Source of the DNA: Humibacillus sp. DSM 29435
Lineage (GTDB): Bacteria > Actinomycetota > Actinomycetes > Actinomycetales > Dermatophilaceae
Direction of reading: 5' to 3'
Assembly (NCBI RefSeq): GCF_001758225.1
Contig: NZ_MAST01000014.1
Coordinates: 1 to 64,000 of the forward strand
DNA length: 64,000 nucleotides
The translations under genes and the position numbers were made by a program. Within the stretch, counting starts at the first letter, position 1, and the number at the start of each line of letters is the position of its first letter. The notes under the pieces are model-generated. The model searched no databases. It was not told the DNA's origin and saw only the letters and a program-made list of their open reading frames with translations. Positions 26,836 to 34,801 of this stretch are shown here, one piece after another.

Positions 26836-27533
26836 GCCCCCCGGCGGCACGCGCAGCGGTAGGCCCTGCGCCAGGCGCGGCGCCAGGCGCGGCGGCATCC
26901 CCGCGACGCATCGTGGTGATGCGGCACGCCGAGACGGTCGACAACGCAGCCAGGGTCTGGCAGGGCCACAAGGACTCCGAGCTCTCCGATGTGGGTCGTG
27001 AACAGGTTGCTGCGGCCGCACCGCACCTGGCGGCCTACCGCCCCGTGCTGCTCGTCTCGAGCGACCTCCAGCGGGCGGCGGCCACCGCCGACGCCATCGC
27101 CGGCCTCACCGGTCTCGAGCTGCGCCTCGACGCGCGGCTCCGGGAGGTGCACGTCGGTCAGTGGCAGGGCCTGCGGGTCGAGGAGGTGCGCGAACGCTTC
27201 CCCGACGACATCGCGGCGCTCGAGCGGGGTGACGACGTGCCCAGGGGCGTCACGGGCGAGACCCGGGCTCAGGTGGCCGCACGGGCGGGCGCCGCGATCC
27301 GAGAGGTCGAGCGAGAGCTTCTCCCCGGCGAGACGGCCGTCATCGTCGCGCACGGGGTATCGGGCAGCCTGGCCGCGACCGAGCTGGTGGGCCTCGACCG
27401 TGATGTGGCCGATGCCGTGTTGCGCGGCGTCGACAACTGCCACTGGATCGACCTCGTCGAGACGGGCAAGAGCTACTCGGAAGCATCGCGCTGGCGCATC
27501 GCCGGCTGGAACCTCGGGCCCTGGAGGGCCTGA
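26832..27533 (+). CDS. histidine phosphatase family protein, possibly glucosyl-3-phosphoglycerate phosphatase
   Basis: This 233-residue protein has the RHG motif variant MRHAETVDNA with catalytic His near residue 34, VSSDLQRAAATADAI, the acid residue in LREVHVGQWQG and the second His in VIVAHGVSGS. In M. tuberculosis the gene at the same position after rsfS encodes glucosyl-3-phosphoglycerate phosphatase, so this activity is suggested by context. The first 25 residues are Ala/Pro-rich and the true start may be further in. Confidence 0.85.
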   Translation: MSPPAARAAVGPAPGAAPGAAASPRRIVVMRHAETVDNAARVWQGHKDSELSDVGREQVAAAAPHLAAYRPVLLVSSDLQRAAATADAIAGLTGLELRLDARLREVHVGQWQGLRVEEVRERFPDDIAALERGDDVPRGVTGETRAQVAARAGAAIREVERELLPGETAVIVAHGVSGSLAATELVGLDRDVADAVLRGVDNCHWIDLVETGKSYSEASRWRIAGWNLGPWRA

Positions 27534-27569
27534 CACCACCGGCTCGTACCGACGGCATCCGGATCCGAT

Positions 27570-27599
27570 TTGGGCCCGGACCCGGTCATTGGCTACAGT
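27570..27599 (+). promoter_or_regulatory. predicted promoter of tRNA-Ala
   Basis: TTGGGC (27570-27575) and TACAGT (27594-27599) are spaced by 18 bp, ending about 45 bp upstream of the mature tRNA. Confidence 0.55.
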
Positions 27600-27644
27600 G
27601 ACGCAGTCGCCTCAGCGAGCATCATGTCGAGGTGGCACCCGTAC

Positions 27645-27717
27645 GGGGCTGTGGCGCAGCTGGTAGCGCACCTGCATGGCATGCAGGGGGTCAGGGGTTC
27701 GAGTCCCCTCAGCTCCA
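27645..27717 (+). tRNA. tRNA-Ala (anticodon GGC)
   Basis: A complete cloverleaf can be drawn. The acceptor GGGGCTG pairs with CAGCTCC (one G-U). The D arm is GCGC/GCGC, the anticodon stem CCTGC/GCAGG encloses ATGGCAT with anticodon GGC at 27678-27680, and the T arm is AGGGG/CCCCT with TTCGAGT. The discriminator is A and CC follows. Length is 73 nt with no intron. Confidence 0.97.
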
Positions 27718-27836
27718 CCCAACAGGATTTCACCGAGCCTTGCGTGTGACGACGCCGGTTCAGGCCCGATGAGGGCCCGGCAGTCTCTACCTCGGGTGTT
27801 CGTGAGTTGCCCGCTGTGCCCTCGAGCGCCCACCCT

Positions 27837-27895
27837 CAGTCGAGTGGCCACTTTCGTACAGTCGAGTGGCCACTTTCGTACAGTCGAGTGGCCAG
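27837..27895. repeat. 22-bp direct repeats carrying an AGTGGCCACT palindrome
   Basis: Two exact copies of CAGTCGAGTGGCCACTTTCG+TA (27837-27858, 27859-27880) are followed by a partial third (27881-27895). Each contains AGTGGCCACT, a perfect 10-bp palindrome; the third copy has one change. They end 66 bp before the DUF222-HNH gene. Possible roles are operator sites for that gene or a leftover end of a transposable element. Confidence 0.75.
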
Positions 27896-27961
27896 TTCGG
27901 TTGTGGACAAGCCGATTCCGCGCGCGGGGGAGTGTCGGTGGTGGCCTCTAGGGTTTGAGTC

Positions 27962-29593
27962 ATGAACACGAATGGTTCGCTTCTCGAGAGGCTCCGGCAG
28001 CAGCTGGCCGACCTCGAGTCGACCCAGCGCCGAAACGGAGGAACCGCGACAGCCGGGTTCTGGTCGACCCCCATCCCGGATGCCGCAGAGGCGGCTGCAT
28101 CGGATGCCGCTGAGCCCGCACCTGGTTCCGCCGACGCGACCTCGCCGGGTGCTGCCTCGTCGGGTTCGGCCGGTGAGGATGTGCCGGTACGGGAGTTCCC
28201 GGCGCCGTTGACGGTCCATTGGGCGAACTGGTCAAACGTGTCCGGCGCGTACGCGTCGGGGTTCGCGTTCGCGGCCGCGAGCCTGGACCGTCCCCAGATG
28301 GAACCGACCCGGATGACCGAGACCGACCTGCTCGAGTCGGTGACCCAGCTCGGCGCCGTGCAACACCACCGCGAGGTGAACCTTGTACGTTTGGTGACTC
28401 AGCTCGAAGCCCGCGGCGGCGCCTCCCCGGGTGGCCTGTCCCGGGTCGACTGGCTGCGCACGGTCGACCCCACCCTGACCGCCAGCGCAGCTAAAGCGGT
28501 CGTGACGTGTGGGGCCGCGTTCAACGAGCCTCGCTGGGCCCAGCTACGCGAGGCCGTGACCGGTGGAACCGCCGGCGACACCGCCGCCGCGGGACAGCAG
28601 ACTCAGTCCGGGCGGGTCACGGTGGGTAAGGCCGCGCAGGTCATCGACTTCCACACCCGCCTCAAGCCCGTGGCTGACCCGTACGACCTCGAGCAGGCCG
28701 TCACCCACCTGACCGAGCAGGCACCCGGGTTGCGGTGGGAACAGCTCGCCAGGCTCGCCCGGGAGCTGTCTGACCAGGTCCGCCCCCCGAAGGATGCTGA
28801 GGAGCACGACCAGAAACGTCGCGACGGCCGCGGGTTGTGGTTCACCGGCCCGAACGCGGCCGGGATGGTCGGACTGTCCGGCACCCTCGACCCCGAAGGC
28901 GCCGCGACCCTCAAAGCCGCGATTGACCCCCTGTCCGCGCCGCGCCCCCTGACCGACAGTGACGGGGTGCGGATCGAGGACGACCCCCGACCGGCGCACC
29001 AGCGCCGGATGGACGCCCTGCTCGACCTCGTCGCCCGCGGTGTCACGGCGCCCGGTGAGGCACCGAGCACGGACAAGGCCAAGATCGTGGTCACCATCAA
29101 CTTCGAGGCCCTACGCGAATACGTAGCCTCCGGCTGCCCACCCGACTGGGCCACCAGCAAGCCGAACCCTGGGCGTGGGGGCGGGTCGTGTCTGAGTGGT
29201 GACGTGCTCAGCGCGGCCATCGTGCGCCGGCTGGCGTGCGACGCGACGATCATCCCCGTCGTGCTCGGCTCCGACTCCCAACCCCTCGACGTCGGTCGGG
29301 AAGAGCGGCTCGTCACCCGCGCCCTGCGCACCGCGCTCTGGCTCCGCGACGGCGGCTGCTCGTTCCCGGGGTGCTCCACCCCCGCGCAGTGGACCGACGC
29401 GCACCACGTCAAACACTGGATCGACGGCGGAACCACCTGCCTGGACAACCTCGCCCTGTTGTGCCGGCGACACCACGGGTACGTCCACGAGAAGCATCTC
29501 ACCGCGACCATCACCACCACCGGCGTCACGTGGCACACCTGGCAACACTGGCGCACCACCTTCGCCACCGGGCCCCCCGACCCTGGCCCGTGA
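27962..29593 (+). CDS. DUF222 / HNH endonuclease domain protein (13E12 repeat family)
   Basis: This 543-residue protein has an N-terminal Ala/Ser-rich stretch, a DUF222 region (about 90-420), and a C-terminal HNH nuclease: CSFPGCSTPAQWTDAHHVKH, then GGTTCLDNLALLCRRHH. The His pair, Asn and final His of the motif and the two Cys pairs of the structural zinc site are all present. Proteins of this family are multi-copy in many actinobacteria and their role is unsettled; nuclease activity is expected from the motif. The start is leaderless-like (TAGGGT at 27949-27954, 7 nt, ATG). It is convergent with the caspase-like gene. Confidence 0.92.
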   Translation: MNTNGSLLERLRQQLADLESTQRRNGGTATAGFWSTPIPDAAEAAASDAAEPAPGSADATSPGAASSGSAGEDVPVREFPAPLTVHWANWSNVSGAYASGFAFAAASLDRPQMEPTRMTETDLLESVTQLGAVQHHREVNLVRLVTQLEARGGASPGGLSRVDWLRTVDPTLTASAAKAVVTCGAAFNEPRWAQLREAVTGGTAGDTAAAGQQTQSGRVTVGKAAQVIDFHTRLKPVADPYDLEQAVTHLTEQAPGLRWEQLARLARELSDQVRPPKDAEEHDQKRRDGRGLWFTGPNAAGMVGLSGTLDPEGAATLKAAIDPLSAPRPLTDSDGVRIEDDPRPAHQRRMDALLDLVARGVTAPGEAPSTDKAKIVVTINFEALREYVASGCPPDWATSKPNPGRGGGSCLSGDVLSAAIVRRLACDATIIPVVLGSDSQPLDVGREERLVTRALRTALWLRDGGCSFPGCSTPAQWTDAHHVKHWIDGGTTCLDNLALLCRRHHGYVHEKHLTATITTTGVTWHTWQHWRTTFATGPPDPGP

Positions 29594-29608
29594 CCGATCG
29601 GTCGCCCA

Positions 29609-29628
29609 GCCGGCCCATCACCGGCTTT
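29609..29628 (+). terminator. weak hairpin terminator after the HNH gene
   Basis: GCCGG-CCCATCA-CCGGC is followed by TTT, 16 bp after the stop codon. The stop region itself contains the palindrome GACCGATCGGTC (29592-29603). Either could end transcription of the two convergent units. Confidence 0.4.
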
Positions 29629-29684
29629 GCTCGACCGTCCCCGTCCGCTCAGTGGGTGACTGAGGCCGTCGCGTGTGCACGATC

Positions 29685-31655
29685 TCAGGCCCGGGGCCGG
29701 GTGGTGTGCACGAAGGCATCGTCGGTGCGCCAGTCGGCGCCGGTCGTCGGCGAGACCTGCGGGCCGAGCCGACGGGTGACCGGCTCGACGCGGCCTACGA
29801 TCTCGGCGCCTGCTGCCCACGGCAGACTCCAGCCGCCGGTCGCCGGCTGGCCCATCGACCGGGTGGTCACCGGGCATTCCGCCGCAGGCGTCAGGGTGAG
29901 CTCGAGCTCGTCCTGTTCGAGCGATCGTGGGTCGAACTCGATCGTGCTGGTGACGAGCTTGAGCTGGTCGGTGAGGGTGACGGTGCCCGCGTTCCAGAGG
30001 GCGTCGGAGACCTGACCGGTCAGCGCGATCGTCATCGACTGGCCCGCCTCGAGAGCGACCGACCCGGACGGCACGGCATCCGTGAAGATGCCGTAGGTCT
30101 CGGTCAGGTCGATGAGAGCCGCCCAAAGAGGTGTCTCGGTCGTGTTCTGCAACGTCACGTTGAACGGTGGCGCCACCCCGTCGGCGTAGGAGATCGAGAG
30201 CGTGCCGTCGTCGGCGAGGTGACCTGACGGGCTCGTCAGGCTCAACGCGACGGCACCGGTGGTCAGGTGCGTGACCGGGTTGCGCACGGCCGCGAGGCGC
30301 AGCCAGCGCGCGACGTGCTCAAGAGCGGCCACCGTGCGTTCGGCGCGCCCGTCACCAGCGACCACAGGCACCAGTGGCCGAGTGACCCCGGGCCGGGTGA
30401 TGACGAACCCCTCCTCGATGGCCTCCACCGTCAGATCGGCATCCGGCGCATCGGCCACCAACGTGAGCAGGGTGGAGTCGACGGCCCGCGCTGCCTCACG
30501 GAGCAGGGCCGTGTCGGCGTCAACGCCGCGTACCGCAACCTGTAACGGCTTCAAGGGAATTCCGGTCACGACGGCCCGATAGATCGACCCCTCGTCAAGC
30601 GGTGCGGAGAGGGTGACGAGCGACCGGTCGGGCAGCACGGAGGTCACGGTCGCGGTCGCGAGCGGCGCGCCTGACGTCTTCGCGGTGAGCGGGTAGACGG
30701 CCAGCTCGGTGGAGTCGTCACCGATCGGCTCGGGCACCCCGTGGACCGCGCCGTAGTCGATGCTCCAGCCGTCGGGCAGGCGGCTCAGCGTGAGCTGACG
30801 GGGAGTGGCCGGGATCGCACCCCCGAGAAAGGGTCGGTCGAGCTCGGTGGCATCCGCCGACTCGAGCTGAGGGTGCTGCTGCCCGGCTCGGCGCAGCACA
30901 CCGGCCGTGACCGCGCGCAGCATCTCGCGGTAGGTGATCGAGCCCTCACCGTCACGCAGGGTCGCCTCGAGGGCGGCCGAGAGGGCTCCGCGGTGCACCC
31001 CGAGAACCGTGATCTCCTTGGCCAGCTCGTCGGCTCGGCAGGCGGCGAGCAGCACGTGCCGGCCGGCGGCTGCATCGCTGTCGGCCGAGAGCGATCGCGT
31101 GGCGCCGAACGTGCCGACGGTGCTGCCCTCGAGAAAGGTGCTCACGGGGCGCGGTCGTTCGTCTTCGGGCGCCACCCGTGACGTCTCGTCGAGGTCACGC
31201 GTGCCGGTTCCGGAGTGACAGCAGTCGAGCACCACGAGCAGGTGGCAGCCGGATGCCGCCACCCCCGCCACGAGCGACGCGAGCTCTTTGTCGGCGAGGT
31301 CCCAGCTGCCCGGTAGCCGGCTGTCGACGCAGACGATCGTCTCGTTGAGGTGGTCGGGTTCACCACCCCAGAGCTCGGGTGGGCACGCCTGTTGCGAACC
31401 GTGACCGCTGTAGTAGAAGACGGCGACGTCATCGGCGGTGGCCTGGCCCAGGTGGGTGCGGAAGCCGTCGGTGACCGCAGCACGGGTCGCCTGAGCGTCG
31501 GTCAGCACCACGGCGGAGACCACCGGCTCACCCACCCGCGCCCGCAGCATCGTCTCCATCGCGGTGACGTCGCCCACGCAGCCCCGCAGGGTGGGCACGG
31601 GGGCCGGGTAGGCGTCGATGCCGACGAGCAGTGCGTAGAGGTGAGGGCTGCCCAT
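29685..31655 (-). CDS. caspase-like (peptidase C14) protease with long beta-rich C-terminal region
   Basis: This 656-residue protein has an N-terminal caspase/metacaspase fold (about 5-250). The start is HLYALLVGIDAYPAPVPTLR, the catalytic His85 lies in FYYSGHGSQ, and the catalytic Cys146 in VVLDCCHSGTGTR. Further family features are LLAACRADELAKE and a C-terminal p10-like segment with SITYREMLRAV. The remaining 370 residues are probably beta-sandwich domains (DGTLSISYADGVAPPFNVTL...), a common type of appended recognition module. No signal peptide or membrane helix is visible, so it is cytoplasmic. It lies 12 bp downstream of a CHAT protease gene in the same operon; the CHAT protein could be its activator. 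Substrate unknown. Confidence 0.9.
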   Translation of the reverse strand: MGSPHLYALLVGIDAYPAPVPTLRGCVGDVTAMETMLRARVGEPVVSAVVLTDAQATRAAVTDGFRTHLGQATADDVAVFYYSGHGSQQACPPELWGGEPDHLNETIVCVDSRLPGSWDLADKELASLVAGVAASGCHLLVVLDCCHSGTGTRDLDETSRVAPEDERPRPVSTFLEGSTVGTFGATRSLSADSDAAAGRHVLLAACRADELAKEITVLGVHRGALSAALEATLRDGEGSITYREMLRAVTAGVLRRAGQQHPQLESADATELDRPFLGGAIPATPRQLTLSRLPDGWSIDYGAVHGVPEPIGDDSTELAVYPLTAKTSGAPLATATVTSVLPDRSLVTLSAPLDEGSIYRAVVTGIPLKPLQVAVRGVDADTALLREAARAVDSTLLTLVADAPDADLTVEAIEEGFVITRPGVTRPLVPVVAGDGRAERTVAALEHVARWLRLAAVRNPVTHLTTGAVALSLTSPSGHLADDGTLSISYADGVAPPFNVTLQNTTETPLWAALIDLTETYGIFTDAVPSGSVALEAGQSMTIALTGQVSDALWNAGTVTLTDQLKLVTSTIEFDPRSLEQDELELTLTPAAECPVTTRSMGQPATGGWSLPWAAGAEIVGRVEPVTRRLGPQVSPTTGADWRTDDAFVHTTRPRA

Positions 31656-31667
31656 CGCGGATGCCGT

Positions 31668-33947
31668 TCAGCTCGCCGAGTCACCGAGCACGAGACGCTG
31701 CCAGGTGGCCGGGAAGCCCTGGTTCACTCCGGTGCGCCCGGGGTTGCTGCTGACCATCGTGCGCAGTCGCCAGGCACCGGTGGGGCTTGCGTCGCTCACG
31801 TTGAGGTTGGTCGCCACCACCGTGCCCCGCTGCGGCGCCTCGGTGAGGCCGAGCGCGCTCCATGGAATCCTCGCCTCCAGCTCATACCCTGTGGCGGTGA
31901 TGGCCCTGACCACGGTGACGTCGGTGCGGCGGCCGCCGACCGGGAAAGTGCCTTTCGCGGCGGGGTTGGCCGAAGCCTCCGCACCGGAGGAGGTGAGACC
32001 GATCATCAGGTGCACGTCCTGGCCCGTGCGAGGCCGTGCCGCCGACGAGAGCCCACGGTTGTCAGGGCCGAACTCGAACGACACCCCGTCGCCGCGCCAC
32101 CACTGGTCGGGGCGGGCTGCGTCAACGGCGCGAAGGCTCGCGTCGGTGACACGGACGTGCACGAAGAGCGCATCAGAGTTCCACTGGCCCTGCCAGGTGC
32201 CGTGGAAGGGCCTGGTCGGAGCCGGTCCGGCCACCGGCTTCGCGCTGGAGATGCTGGCACCGACGCCGCTCCAGTCGGCGAAGTCGCCGTCGATGGTCGG
32301 CTCGCTCGTGGCGCAACCGAAGGTGAACGACGCCTGCGTGGCGCTCGGCGGCTTCTCTGCGAGTCCACAGCGCACCATGACGCCCAGCCCGTTGCCCCAC
32401 CACCAGGAGCCGCCGCCCCACAGCAGAGCGAGCACGAGCAACCCTGCGAGCGGGCGAGCCCAGGAGCGTCGGCGGCGGGTCGAGCGACCGGGGGCACGTG
32501 CTGCCGCGAGTGGCCTCGGCAGGCTTTCGCCGGCGGGCCCGGGGGCAGCATCCGGCACGGGGGCAGCATCCGGCACGGGGGCAGCATCCGGTGTGGGTGT
32601 GGGTGTGGGTGTGGGCGCGCGGCCGGCTGCGGGTGTCGGCGCCGGCGTGGAGTGCTCACCCAGGGCGTCGGGACGGACCCGCTCGATCAACGCGGTGACG
32701 TCCTGGTAGTCGGGCTTCTCGGCGGCAAGCTGCTCGAGCATCGGCAGCGCTGTCTCGGGGGCATGAGCGCTCAGGGCTCCCTGCGCGGCGTCGTAGAGAG
32801 ACTCCCAGCGGGTCTCTCGGCCCGGCTCGGCGATATCGGAGACGGTCGGGAAGGTGAACGGCTGGTCGGAGCCCGAGCGCAGCAGCACCGCAGTGCCCCA
32901 TTCGGAGGCGCCGTCGGAGAGGGCCATCGCCTTTCGCACCTCGCAGATCGCGGCGTCGATGCCGAGACCACGCGTGAGGTACCAGTAGAACTCGTGGCTG
33001 AAGACGAGCGCGGCCCGGTCGGAGATCTCCGTCTGCATGGCGACAACAGCGGGCAGGCCCTGGCGCACCAGGCTCTGCCCGACACCCGAGAAGGCGTTGT
33101 TGCTCGAGGTGCGGGCGCCTTCACACGCGTTGAGCACGGCGAGCTGCATCCCCTGGGCGTCGTGCAACAGGGTGCCCAGCCTGTCCCCACTGACGCGGTC
33201 GACGGTGCCTTGCGTGGTCTCGAGGGCGAGCACGCCCTCTTGGGCCTTGTCGTCGAACCCGCCGTGACCGATGAAGTGGAAGACGTTGTACTCGTCGATG
33301 AGCGCCTTCTGCAACGCGCCGAGCGTCGCCGGTCCCTCCATCACGACGAGATCGAGCAGCCCGGCCTTGGCGAGGTCTCCGGTCGTGGCGACGAGCAGCT
33401 GGCGCTCCCGTTCGACGGCGAGCGCCGGTAGGTCACTGGGGCTCGAGATCATCACGAGCACCTTGAGCGGCAGCTGCACCGCCAGTTCCGACAGCGGTTC
33501 GACGGAGTCCAGCACGCGCACGACGGGGGTTTCTCGCGACAGGGTGAGAAAGCGGTCGAGCTGCGTGTCGTACAGGTACTCCCACGGCACCGAGTCGAGC
33601 TCGGGCACGGCATCGAGTCGTAGTCGCACTCGTAGGGCGTTGCCCTGGGCGTTGGCGGCCGCGAGGCTGCTGCGCAGGCTCGCGCCGACCGACCCGGAGA
33701 ACAAGGCGTCCCCGAGGCGTCGGCCATACTCCTTGACGTCGGCGACGCGGGCCACGGCGGGAACGAGGCGACGTGAGGTGACCCGGGGTGGTCCGACGGC
33801 GATCATGAACTGGGCCAGGTCGGCCGCCGCGAACGGCAGGGTGAACGGCGCCGACGCCAGATCGGCCGGGGCACACAGCACCTGCGCGGTGTACCCGTGG
33901 GCGCCGGGCACGATGGCGACGTCGAAGTCGAGATATTCACGACCCAT
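31668..33947 (-). CDS. membrane-spanning CHAT protease with extracellular CBM9-like domain
   Basis: This protein of about 759 residues begins at the ATG at 33947, with AAAGGGGG 7 nt upstream. An N-terminal domain (1-130) contains VPWEYLYD. The CHAT caspase-like domain spans about 150-360, with catalytic His228 (FHFIGHGGFDD) and Cys275 (LAVLNACEGARTS), then SLVRQGLPAVVAMQTEISD. A short helical segment (about 380-425) and a Pro/Ala/Thr linker with DAAPVP repeats (18-bp unit, three copies) precede a membrane helix at about 499-519. The outside domain (about 545-755) begins EPTIDGDFADWSG and resembles CBM9-like sugar-binding modules (WWRGDGVSFEFGPDN, ARIPWSALGL). The architecture suggests an outside ligand controlling an inside protease. 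First gene of a two-gene operon. Confidence 0.88.
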   Translation of the reverse strand: MGREYLDFDVAIVPGAHGYTAQVLCAPADLASAPFTLPFAAADLAQFMIAVGPPRVTSRRLVPAVARVADVKEYGRRLGDALFSGSVGASLRSSLAAANAQGNALRVRLRLDAVPELDSVPWEYLYDTQLDRFLTLSRETPVVRVLDSVEPLSELAVQLPLKVLVMISSPSDLPALAVERERQLLVATTGDLAKAGLLDLVVMEGPATLGALQKALIDEYNVFHFIGHGGFDDKAQEGVLALETTQGTVDRVSGDRLGTLLHDAQGMQLAVLNACEGARTSSNNAFSGVGQSLVRQGLPAVVAMQTEISDRAALVFSHEFYWYLTRGLGIDAAICEVRKAMALSDGASEWGTAVLLRSGSDQPFTFPTVSDIAEPGRETRWESLYDAAQGALSAHAPETALPMLEQLAAEKPDYQDVTALIERVRPDALGEHSTPAPTPAAGRAPTPTPTPTPDAAPVPDAAPVPDAAPGPAGESLPRPLAAARAPGRSTRRRRSWARPLAGLLVLALLWGGGSWWWGNGLGVMVRCGLAEKPPSATQASFTFGCATSEPTIDGDFADWSGVGASISSAKPVAGPAPTRPFHGTWQGQWNSDALFVHVRVTDASLRAVDAARPDQWWRGDGVSFEFGPDNRGLSSAARPRTGQDVHLMIGLTSSGAEASANPAAKGTFPVGGRRTDVTVVRAITATGYELEARIPWSALGLTEAPQRGTVVATNLNVSDASPTGAWRLRTMVSSNPGRTGVNQGFPATWQRLVLGDSAS

Positions 33948-34036
33948 GGCAAAGCCCCCTTTCGGGCATCGCACTGCACCCGAGACTAGGGATCAGAGCG
34001 CGCAATAGCACGCGAAATACGTGAGGTCGTTCTTGG

Positions 34037-34042
34037 TAGGCT
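34037..34042 (+). promoter_or_regulatory. possible extended -10 promoter for the guanidine exporter operon
   Basis: TGG-TAGGCT (the hexamer is at 34037-34042) is an extended -10 element about 26 bp before the riboswitch core. No good -35 is seen. Confidence 0.35.
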
Positions 34043-34067
34043 TGCCCGGAACGCCGTGCCGGGGTTC

Positions 34068-34107
34068 GCGGACGAGGGAGCCGTACCCGCCCAGTGACAA
34101 GACGGCC
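34068..34107 (+). ncRNA. guanidine-III riboswitch (ykkC-III)
   Basis: The segment GCGGACGAGG, then GCCGTACCCGC, then ACAAGACGGC reproduces the conserved core of the guanidine-III class, including the invariant ACGAGG and ACAAGACGG blocks. Stem P1 pairs GCGG (34068-34071) with CCGC (34087-34090), and P2 pairs GCCGT (34080-34084) with ACGGC (34102-34106), giving the expected pseudoknot. It ends 14 nt before the start codon of a small multidrug-resistance gene, the usual target, so ligand binding should expose the ribosome site. Confidence 0.9.
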
Positions 34108-34121
34108 AGAAGTGGGTCCTC

Positions 34122-34436
34122 GTGTACTGGCTCGTTCTCATCCTCTCCGGAGCTCTGGAAGCCGTATGGGCGACCGCCTTGGCCGACTCTGACGGGTTCC
34201 GCCGCCGCGGCCCTGCGGTGCTCTTCGTCGTCACCGTCATCGCCTCAACGGCGGGCCTGGCCTACGCCATGAGCGGCCTGCCCGCCGGCACCTCGTACGC
34301 CGTGTGGGTCGGCATCGGCGCCGTGGGAACGGTGCTGCTCGCAGTGGCCCGGGGGCAGGAGGCGCTGGGGCTGGCCCGCGGGGTGCTCCTGTTGCTGCTG
34401 GTGTCGTGCGTCATCGGCCTGAAGGTGGTGGCCTGA
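34122..34436 (+). CDS. SMR-family guanidinium exporter subunit A
   Basis: This 104-residue protein has four membrane helices and the SMR hallmark Glu in helix 1 (LVLILSGALEAVWATALADS, Glu13), plus GTSYAVWVGIGAVGT in helix 3. SugE/Gdx-type members have the AVWA pattern seen here. It lies under a guanidine-III riboswitch and is followed by a second SMR gene overlapping as TGATG. The two probably form an antiparallel heterodimer that exports guanidinium in exchange for protons. Confidence 0.92.
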   Translation: MYWLVLILSGALEAVWATALADSDGFRRRGPAVLFVVTVIASTAGLAYAMSGLPAGTSYAVWVGIGAVGTVLLAVARGQEALGLARGVLLLLLVSCVIGLKVVA

Positions 34437-34801
34437 TGACGACGCCGGCAGGCTCGCGAGCGTGGCTGCTGCTCGTGGTCAGTGCGGTGCTCGAGGCGGT
34501 CTGGGCGTCGGCTCTGGCGGCATCGAAGGGCTTCACCGAACTGCTGCCCTCGGTCGTCTTCGTGGTTGCGGCTGTTCTCTCGATGATCGGGCTCGGTCAG
34601 GCGGCGCGAGCCATCCCGATCAGCACCGCCTACGCGGTCTGGACGGGCCTCGGAGCCGCCCTCACCGTGGGCTACGCCATGACGTTCGGTGCTGAGTCGG
34701 CCACGGTGGTCAAGGTCGCCCTCATCGCCCTCATCGTCGCGGCCGTCATGGGGCTCAAGGTCGTGGGTTCGTCACCGGCACGTCGAGAGCGCCGGGGGTG
34801 A
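34436..34801 (+). CDS. SMR-family guanidinium exporter subunit B
   Basis: This 121-residue paralogue of the preceding protein has helix 1 LLLVVSAVLEAVWASALAAS with the essential Glu, and ISTAYAVWTGLGAALTV in helix 3. A short basic tail (SSPARRERRG) follows helix 4. The pair differs in the charge of loops and ends, as expected for obligate heterodimers with fixed, opposite topology. The last 47 bp overlap the convergent DMT permease gene. Confidence 0.92.
   Translation: MTTPAGSRAWLLLVVSAVLEAVWASALAASKGFTELLPSVVFVVAAVLSMIGLGQAARAIPISTAYAVWTGLGAALTVGYAMTFGAESATVVKVALIALIVAAVMGLKVVGSSPARRERRG

Noticed and set aside
27837-27895. CRISPR array
   Set aside because: The 22-bp repeats are adjacent without spacers and no cas genes are present.
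27901-27910. Replication origin (DnaA box TTGTGGACAA)
   Set aside because: A single site without dnaA, dnaN or a box cluster does not support an origin.
31350-33431. 693-codon plus-strand frame opposite the CHAT and C14 genes
   Set aside because: The minus strand carries intact catalytic motifs of both proteases, and the plus translation is compositionally random.
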